A model generated the notes under the pieces. The model was given only the letters and a program-made list of their open reading frames with translations, had not been told where the DNA came from and made no database searches. Shown here piece by piece: positions 35,760 through 43,100 of a stretch of DNA of 64,000 bases (its first letter is position 1; each line of letters opens with the position of its first letter). Made by a program: the position numbers and the translations under genes. The stretch lies in assembly GCA_963826035.1 (NCBI GenBank), contig CAWGVZ010000003.1, forward strand, positions 1 to 64,000, read 5' to 3'. Source of the DNA: Actinophytocola sp963826035 (GTDB taxonomy: Bacteria > Actinomycetota > Actinomycetes > Mycobacteriales > Pseudonocardiaceae).

Positions 35760-36593
35760 ATGCGGCAGGTCGAGTTCACCCAGCCCGTCACCACCACCCA
35801 GTTCAGCCCGCTGCAACTGCGCCCACGGGCGCTGCTGGGGTTGATGAGCGAGAGCTTCGCGCGGTGGCTGGCCACCCACCTCGTGCCGTTCCCTGCCCTG
35901 ATCACCGAACACGGCACCGCCGTCGTGGTGCAGTCCGTCGGGATCGACTACATCGCACCGGACTTGCGGTTCGACGAGAGTGAGTGGATCACGGTGCGCT
36001 GCACGATGAGTGCGGACCTCACCGGTGATCGGCTCCGGATGTGGGTCGACTACCTCGCGACCGATCGACTCGCCGCCCGCGGCACGCTGATCGTGCGCGT
36101 GGTGCGCTTGGGAGAAAAGGACAGTCTCGCCGCGCGCCCTGGCTCGCTGCCCGACCATCTGCTCGCCAGGTTCGCTCCCGGCGAGATCCGGGAGCTGGAC
36201 GCACGACAACCGGTGAGAGATGCCGAGTCGTGGCCGTCCGGCGACCATCCGGCACTGACGTCGTCATGGAACACCGTGCTGTGCCGCAGCCACTGCGAAG
36301 TCGCCGACCAGTGGTCGTTCATCGAAATGGTCGAACTGGTCACGCACGCCAGGGAACGCATGTCCACAGTGGATGCTTCCGAAGCCGCCCGGCACGCGGT
36401 GGCAGCGCCGCTGCGGTCGCTGCGCGCGATCTTCCGGCGTCCTATGTTCCTGTTCGACGAATGCCAGGTGGACACCACCGCGCGCACCCCGGACAACGGC
36501 GACGGACCTGTCTTCCACCACGAGGTGCGCTGTGCGGGCCGGGACGCGGTGCACCTGTCGGTGTGGGAACAACTCGATCCGCTCTACTCCTGA
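35760..36593 (+). CDS. double-hotdog protein, possible thioesterase/dehydratase
   Basis: The 277-residue protein appears to hold two hotdog-like halves: helix LLGLMSESFARWLATHLV followed by strands (VQSVGIDYIAPDL, WITVRCTMSADL, LIVRVVRLG), then a second helix QWSFIEMVELVTHARERM followed by FLFDECQVDTT and HHEVRCAGRDAVHLSVWEQL. Hotdog enzymes in PKS clusters act as thioesterases, dehydratases or, in LnmK-type proteins, acyltransferase/decarboxylases. No catalytic residue can be assigned with confidence. It starts four bases after the sulfur-carrier stop. Confidence 0.6.
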   Translation: MRQVEFTQPVTTTQFSPLQLRPRALLGLMSESFARWLATHLVPFPALITEHGTAVVVQSVGIDYIAPDLRFDESEWITVRCTMSADLTGDRLRMWVDYLATDRLAARGTLIVRVVRLGEKDSLAARPGSLPDHLLARFAPGEIRELDARQPVRDAESWPSGDHPALTSSWNTVLCRSHCEVADQWSFIEMVELVTHARERMSTVDASEAARHAVAAPLRSLRAIFRRPMFLFDECQVDTTARTPDNGDGPVFHHEVRCAGRDAVHLSVWEQLDPLYS

Positions 36594-36604
36594 CCGGAGG
36601 AATG

Positions 36605-38290
36605 ATGTCACGATCGCAAGCCCGGCCGCGGTGCCTCGACCCGCAGGCACCCACGATGATCCGTCGCAGGCTCACCCCGCTGTCCCGCACACCGTTGACC
36701 GGCCGCATCGGCGAGGTGCTACACCTCGCGGCCGACCGCTGGCCACACCAGGTCATCGCGACGGACCGCCCGGCAGACACCGATCCCTTCGGTGCTCTCA
36801 CCCGGACGTACGCGCAATGGGCACACGCCGTGGACGAGGCCGCGGGTTGGCTGCACGAGCTCGGTGTCCGACGATGGGACAGGGTGGCGGTGCTCAAGAG
36901 CAACCACTTCGACATCTCGGTGCTCGCCTGCGCCGCCGCCAGGCTGGGAGCGGTACCGGCGTTGCTGTCCGGTGCCTACGGCCCTGAGGTCGCCCGCACT
37001 CTTCTGGCTCGGCTGGACCTGCCGTTCCTGGTGACCGACCGGGCGCATGTGAAAACGTGCGACATCGACCCGGACACGGTGACGCGGCTGACCGAGCGCA
37101 CCGTGTGCGTCGACGGACCGCAGGACCGTCCCGACCTGGTGGACCTCGACGACCTGCGCGGTGCGGCGCCACCGGGTCCCGCCTTCCGTGCCGAGGACGA
37201 AGCGATGATCATCACGCACACCTCGGGCACCACGGGCATCCCCAAACTCGTGGTCCACTCGGCCGAGTCGGAACGGTCCATCGCGCTGATCGAGTCGGAG
37301 CGATGGCCGGTGATCGGCATCCGGCCGAGCGACGTGTGGGCCTACGCCGAGCCCTTCTGGCATGAGCGGCAGACGCACAACCTGTTGTCGCTGACCGCGA
37401 TCGGTCCCCGGATGCTGACGATCTCCGACCCGCTCGGGCACCACGTGCGCGATCTGCTGGTGGCTCACCGGCCGACGCTGGTGGAAGCACTGCCGAACGT
37501 CTTCCTGGCCTGGGAGAGCATGGCACGCGAGCCGGCACGGCCGTTCGGCCGGGTTCGCGAGTACATCAACTCCTTCGACGCCATCCACACGCGCACGATC
37601 CGCACGTTCCTCGACGCGAGTGATCGCAGGATGCCGATCTGGCTGCAGGCCTGGAGCCAGAGCGAGAACGGCACCCTGCTCATGCGCCCGTACGTGCGGT
37701 GGTCGGTTCGTCGCAGGGGCCGGCGTCCGGCACCCACCCAGCTGCTCGGCTGGCCCATCCCGGGATTCGGCCGGATTCGCACCGTCGATCCGGTCACCGG
37801 CAAACCCACCGGGCGCGGTGCGGCGGGGCTGGTCGAGATCGCGCAACCGGGGCGCTGCCTCGCCTATGTCGGCGAACCGGAGCGCCACGCGGCCAAACGC
37901 GACGGCCAATGGTGGCACACAGGTGACCTCGGAGTCATCAACAGACTGGGAGCTCTGCGGCTCGTCGACCGCGAAATAGATCGTCTACCCGACGGCAGCG
38001 CGATCGAACTGGAAGACGTCCTGCTGGATCGGCTCGTGAACACGACAGAGGTGATCGTGCTGCCGGTGGCGGGGCAGCGGCCGGTCCCGGTCGTCAGCAC
38101 CGCGGACGACGTGCCGTTGGACCACGGGGCATGGCGATGGGCGACGGCCGGCCTGCCCGCGCTCGCCGATCCGATCCAGATCCGGTGGGAGGACTTTCCC
38201 AGGACCGGAACGTGGAAGATCCGGCGGGTGGAGCTGCGGGAACGCCTGGTCCCCGGCAGCCAGCCACACGGCCGCGGCGACTGGACCTGA
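36605..38290 (+). CDS. acyl-AMP ligase of the biosynthetic cluster
   Basis: This 561-residue ANL enzyme contains THTSGTTGIPKLVVHS, the adenine-region WSQSENG (unusual for YGxTE), WWHTGDLG and the C-terminal Lys in TGTWKIRRVEL. Spacing from GGAGG favours the second ATG (36605) over 36602. It is the last gene of the rightward arm, 11 bases after the hotdog gene. It could load a starter acid onto the ACP of the AT-ACP protein or activate an acid for transfer of sulfur from the carrier protein. It converges on the oxidase homologue with one shared terminator. Confidence 0.85.
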   Translation: MSRSQARPRCLDPQAPTMIRRRLTPLSRTPLTGRIGEVLHLAADRWPHQVIATDRPADTDPFGALTRTYAQWAHAVDEAAGWLHELGVRRWDRVAVLKSNHFDISVLACAAARLGAVPALLSGAYGPEVARTLLARLDLPFLVTDRAHVKTCDIDPDTVTRLTERTVCVDGPQDRPDLVDLDDLRGAAPPGPAFRAEDEAMIITHTSGTTGIPKLVVHSAESERSIALIESERWPVIGIRPSDVWAYAEPFWHERQTHNLLSLTAIGPRMLTISDPLGHHVRDLLVAHRPTLVEALPNVFLAWESMAREPARPFGRVREYINSFDAIHTRTIRTFLDASDRRMPIWLQAWSQSENGTLLMRPYVRWSVRRRGRRPAPTQLLGWPIPGFGRIRTVDPVTGKPTGRGAAGLVEIAQPGRCLAYVGEPERHAAKRDGQWWHTGDLGVINRLGALRLVDREIDRLPDGSAIELEDVLLDRLVNTTEVIVLPVAGQRPVPVVSTADDVPLDHGAWRWATAGLPALADPIQIRWEDFPRTGTWKIRRVELRERLVPGSQPHGRGDWT

Positions 38291-38301
38291 TCGCTTCCGA
38301 C

Positions 38302-38332
38302 GGCTGGCCCTGTCCGACGGACGGGGCCAGCC
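38302..38332. terminator. bidirectional terminator between the two arms
   Basis: A hairpin with outer arms GGCTGGCCC / GGGCCAGCC and an inner GTCC/GGAC pair lies between the convergent stops at 38290 and 38344. Confidence 0.75.
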
Positions 38333-38343
38333 ACGCATGACAG

Positions 38344-40131
38344 TCAGCGCGACGTCGAGAACTGCGCGGCAGTGACTGTCGAACCAGGCAACAGCAGCGC
38401 GCCGGCCAGTGCCACGGCGTCGGGGTGGACGCGTTCGCACAGCAGGTTGAGCGCGCCGGGAATCGCCCGCACCTGTTGTGCTGTCAACACTTCCTCAGCC
38501 AGATACCAGGCTGAGTTGCTCTCGATGTCGCGCAGCGCGAAGAACGAAGCGAGCCGCAGCACCGCATCCTTGCCGTGGCCGTCACGCAGACGGTCCGCAT
38601 CCGCCAGCAGGACTTCCAGTGCCAGGCGGGTGATGTGCGCCTCGACGAGCTCCGAGGCCAGCCAGCTGCGGTTGTTCCACGCTTCGAACGGTGGCTGCCC
38701 GCGCCGGACCGCAGTGCGCATGCCGTCCGCGAGCGTCTCGTGCAGACCCCGTTCGCGCAGGGCGATCAGGTCGAGCGCGACTTGGGGCTGTGCGATGTCC
38801 CTGCGGTTCGGCTGCGTGATCCGCGGCGACGGCGGCCGGTACGCCGTGCCCGCGGCCATGGTCTTGGCCGCTTCCAGGGTGATGAGGCGGCTGTCGCCCG
38901 CGGCCGGTCCCAGCACGTGTCCGAGACCCAGGTAGCCGGCAAACCGGTTCACACCGAACATGCCGTGCGCTCCGCACCGCTGCGCGCACTCGCCGGCGAT
39001 GCGTTCCACGGCCGACCCGCAGTGCGCCTTCACCAGTCCGACCGTGCGCTTGAACCCCGCACCCCAACTGGGGTCGGGATCGCTCGCCGTGCCGCTCCAC
39101 ACTCGCTTCACCCGGTTGACGAGGCTGGTGAGCGCGTAGGCCTGGGCCAGCGCGTCGAACAGCGGCAGCTGCTGACTGCGGTAGGAGAGCACCGGCTGTT
39201 CGGGTGCGGCGCGTGACAGGGTGCACCGATCGGCGGCGAACCGGACCGCCAGCGCGGCCGAGGTCCGAAGCGCCGCCGCGAGGGCCGACGCGGACGCCAC
39301 CCACGCCCTGTGCCGGACGTCGAGCGAGCGGAGCAGCCGATCCTCGGGTCCGCCGAGCGGATCGTGGAACCGGCCGTCAGGCTCCAGTCGCGCGCTGTCG
39401 TGCAGGAGGCTGCGTGCGGGTATCCGTACCCGGTCGAACGCGACGGCGGCGTAGTCCAGGGGGAGGAGCGGCAGCTCCGGCAGCGCCGTGATGTGAATTC
39501 CCGTCCGCGGTCCGTTCTCGTCGCGGATCGGCAGGACGAACCCCAACACACCTCGGTCGCCGCCGGACGTGATCAGGCGGGCGTAGACGACGCCCAGCTT
39601 GCGAACCCCGTCCAGACCCACGTTCGGCATGAACTTGCCGGCCCCGGCGTCCGGTGTGTGCAGGACGAACTCGCCGGTCAGTGGATCGTGCACCGCCTCG
39701 GTCCTGATGCCGATGTGGCTGTTGCCCAAGCCCGCCTCGGTGACCAGAAGCGAGCCGAACGCCTTCATGGAGTCGAGCTCACCGATCCAGTCGGCGATGT
39801 CGTCCCTGCCAGCGCCGAACTCGTCGATCGTCCCCAGCCCCAGACAGGTGTGCAGGGTGGTCGCGAGGAACAGCGAGGGATTGGTGACCGCGCACCACTC
39901 GAGCGTGGTGAACAGGCGCGATGGGTCGGCCAGCAGCTTGCTCGCGGGACCCAGCTGTTCACCGAGCCGGCGCAGGCGGCGATAGGTGAGACGGCACATC
40001 TCCTCGTTGCCGAGACCGTCGCGGTGATCGAACAGCGATTCGGCGGAGAGACCCGCCAGGCAGTCCGAAGTGGACTCGTCCATGGTGGAGTGCACGAGTG
40101 CGCGTAGCTCGCGCTGTGTGATGTCGTCCAT
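38344..40131 (-). CDS. acyl-CoA oxidase homologue lacking the catalytic Glu
   Basis: The 595-residue protein has the four-domain acyl-CoA oxidase layout (LLVTEAGLGNSHIG, FMPNVGLDGVRKLGVVYARL, CGAHGMFGVNRFAGYLG). Peroxisomal-type oxidases have FEGEN with the catalytic Glu at the position corresponding here to GPAAGDSRLITLEAAK, so Ala411 replaces it. It therefore shares the same loss as the dehydrogenase homologue at 34335. GGAGGAA precedes ATG 40131, 13 bases after the PKS stop. It may carry out a flavin-dependent oxidation other than classical alpha,beta-desaturation, possibly on ACP-bound chains. Confidence 0.85.
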   Translation of the reverse strand: MDDITQRELRALVHSTMDESTSDCLAGLSAESLFDHRDGLGNEEMCRLTYRRLRRLGEQLGPASKLLADPSRLFTTLEWCAVTNPSLFLATTLHTCLGLGTIDEFGAGRDDIADWIGELDSMKAFGSLLVTEAGLGNSHIGIRTEAVHDPLTGEFVLHTPDAGAGKFMPNVGLDGVRKLGVVYARLITSGGDRGVLGFVLPIRDENGPRTGIHITALPELPLLPLDYAAVAFDRVRIPARSLLHDSARLEPDGRFHDPLGGPEDRLLRSLDVRHRAWVASASALAAALRTSAALAVRFAADRCTLSRAAPEQPVLSYRSQQLPLFDALAQAYALTSLVNRVKRVWSGTASDPDPSWGAGFKRTVGLVKAHCGSAVERIAGECAQRCGAHGMFGVNRFAGYLGLGHVLGPAAGDSRLITLEAAKTMAAGTAYRPPSPRITQPNRRDIAQPQVALDLIALRERGLHETLADGMRTAVRRGQPPFEAWNNRSWLASELVEAHITRLALEVLLADADRLRDGHGKDAVLRLASFFALRDIESNSAWYLAEEVLTAQQVRAIPGALNLLCERVHPDAVALAGALLLPGSTVTAAQFSTSR

Positions 40132-40144
40132 CGTTCCTCCCCGC

Positions 40145-43100
40145 TCAGCGGCCGGCGGTGGACGCGGCGGTGAGCCGGCCGCTCGTCGTCCACTCAAGGC
40201 CGTTCATCCGCACGAGAACGGTGCCGTCCGGGGCGAGCGCGTGCACGCCCTCGTTGTCGACGCACACGAGCACGTCGCGGCCGTGCGCGTCGAGCAGGTC
40301 GACGTCGTTCGATGTGGTGAACAGTTCGATCGACCCGATCCCCACGGGAACGGGAGCGTCCCGGTCGTGACCGTTGGCGGTCTGCGCGGTGATCAGGCCC
40401 AGCTGAACCATCGCGTCCATCAGCAGCACGGGCAGCCGGAACGCGCCGAAGCGTTGTTCCCACGCACCGAGCCGCGGCGTGAAGGACGCGGTCGCGGAAT
40501 TCACGCCGATCCGGACACCGGAAAGGGACCGGAACGGGCCGGAGAGAACCACGAGACCGGTGGACCGGTAATGAGACGGCGCCACGGCATGTCCGCCCCG
40601 GACCGGCCGGGCGTGATGTGGAACGACGCCGAGACCGGCCGTGCCGATCTCCGCCACCTCGGCGTGCACCCGGTCACGACGCAGCACCAGCCCGCTCGAC
40701 GTCACCACGTCACTGCGCACGCTGAGCCCGCCGGACGGCGTGCGCACCACCCGATACGTCGGGGCGTGCCGTGTGGACACGGTGATCGGTGCGTGGAACC
40801 GTACGTCCCGGAAGGTGACCGGGTGAACCCTCTCCGCCGTGACCAGTTCGGTGACGAACACAGCGGGAAGTGTCGGCACCCCGGCCAGCACATGGTGGTC
40901 GAGATATCCGTCCGTCCTCGGATCGGGCCGCCAGACCGCGTCCTCGCCCGTGATCCAGCAGGACGCGACACGACGACGCGCGGCCAGCCATCGGCGCTCG
41001 CTGTGGCCGAGCATGGTCACGACGGGCGCGTCCGCACCGGCGGACAGCTCGTCGAGGAACAGTGCGACACCGTCTTCATTGGACAGTCCGGAGAGCGTGT
41101 TCTGCTTGCGCAGCAGCTCACGCGTCACAGGTTCGCTCGCGAACCCGGCCTCGTCCCACAGCGGCCACGCCAGCGTCGACTCGTGGTCGTCGCCGAACTC
41201 GGTCTGCCACGCCGCGGCATGGTTGAGCAGATCGTTGCCGGAGCAGTAGGCCGCCTCACCAGCCCAACCCAGCACAGCGAGCAGCGAGCCGAAGTTGATC
41301 CACCGATGAGGTCTCCTGCCCGCGAAAGCGCGACTGAGGTTCAGGTGGGCCAGCAGTTTCGTGTCGCGCACCGCCCTCGCCTGCTCCAGCGTGGTAGTGC
41401 GTACGCTGCCGCCTCGGTGCAGTCCCGCCGCGTTGAGCAGCAGATCGACGCGCGGGTGGGCGGACAGGATCGTGTCGGCGGCGCGGCCGACGGCGACCGG
41501 ATCGGTGAGGTCGCACACGAGATGGTGCACCCGGTCCGCGCCGCAGATGCCGGCGAGCCGTCGTATCGTGCGAGCCGTGTGCGCCTGCCCGCACAGCCTG
41601 TCGTGCTCCGCGATGACTTCCGTGATCGGGCGGTTCGGGCTCGCCCTGCGCGCATCGGCGAGAAAGACCGACCGCTCCGGCACGTCCTCCCGGCCGGGAG
41701 CGGTCCTGCCGAGCAAGTAGATCGTCGGTGCGACGCGCGCGGCGAGACCGCGGAGGAGTTCGGCGGTCAGTCCGCGTGCGCCACCGGCCGCGACGATCAC
41801 GGCACCGGACGGAAGCGGATCCCGGCGTCGCGCCGGCAGTTCGGCGTCGACCAGCGTCGGAACCAGTCGCCTGCCCTGCGAATGCGCGACGACGGCGAAC
41901 TCGTGGTCGTGCGCGGACTCGCCGCGCCACACGTCCAGTGCCCGGCCCGGCGAGGTGGCGTCGGTGAGGACCGCCAGCGCGAAGGCGGCATCGTGTTCTC
42001 GTGCCAGGCTCTTGACCAGACCGGTGAACGGGCCGGCCGCCGGGTGAGCGACGTCGCCGCGCATCGAGTCGAGCAGGATCACCCCGAACGAGTCACCGGC
42101 CCGCGCCGTCCACCGCTGCGCCGCCAGGTAGGCCAGGTCGTGCAGCGGGCGCAGCCGAACCGGCGCGCCGGCGTGGTCGGCCGCGTCGTCACGTGCGCCG
42201 AGGTCGGCGACCACCCGCACGTGCCGCACGGTGAACTCCGGTTCCGGCAGGCCGGCCGCATCGGCGGCGACCGGTCCATCGTTCGCCACCACGGCGATCA
42301 CACCAGGTGGCAGCACCAGACTCGTCACCAGCTTCTCGTCGGCTGCTAGCAGAAGGGTCTGTGGCGGCAGCGCGGCGATCTCGGCGGACGCGGGCCGAGG
42401 CGCGGCGGGCGCGGCGGGCGCGAGCCGGGAAACCATCCGCCGCACCGGATACCCGGACGCGGGCACATCCGGGATCTCGTCCTGGGCGGTGACTCCGGTT
42501 TCGGATCGCTCGACGTCGACCGTGACCTGCGGGCCCCAGACCGCCGTGCTCGCCACGGTGGCGCGGCCACCGGGACCGACGAGGCGGGCCAGCAACGCGA
42601 CCATGCCGTCCGCGCCGAGATACGTACGACCGCAGTCACTCAGCGGCGACACCCGGCGTGGTCGACTGTCCACATCGGAGGACCCGAGGGCGGTGCTGAT
42701 CGTGGCCAGGAACGGAAGCCCCCGAGCCTGCGCCGTCGCCTTCCGCGCGAGGACGGCAACGAACGCGCCCTCGCCGATTTCGGCCCGTTCCCCGGACGTG
42801 GCGAGCACGTCGGCGAGTTCCGGTGTGGTGTTGCCGCTGACACCTGCCACGAGCGCGATGTCGAGATCGCCGTGCCGCAGGTACCGCTCGGCGCAGCGAA
42901 TCGCGGTCAGACCGGAGTCCGGCCCGTCGTCGACCGTGCTGTTCAGGCCGTGGAAGTCCCACAGCGAGGCAAGCCGCGCGGGAATGATGTTCGGCATGAT
43001 TCCCGGAAACGCGTCCTCGGTGCTCGGTGGCACGAGCGCCCGGACCGCGTCGGCGACTCGCTGGACGGCGGCCTCGTCGTCATGCAGCACGGCGCGCAGA

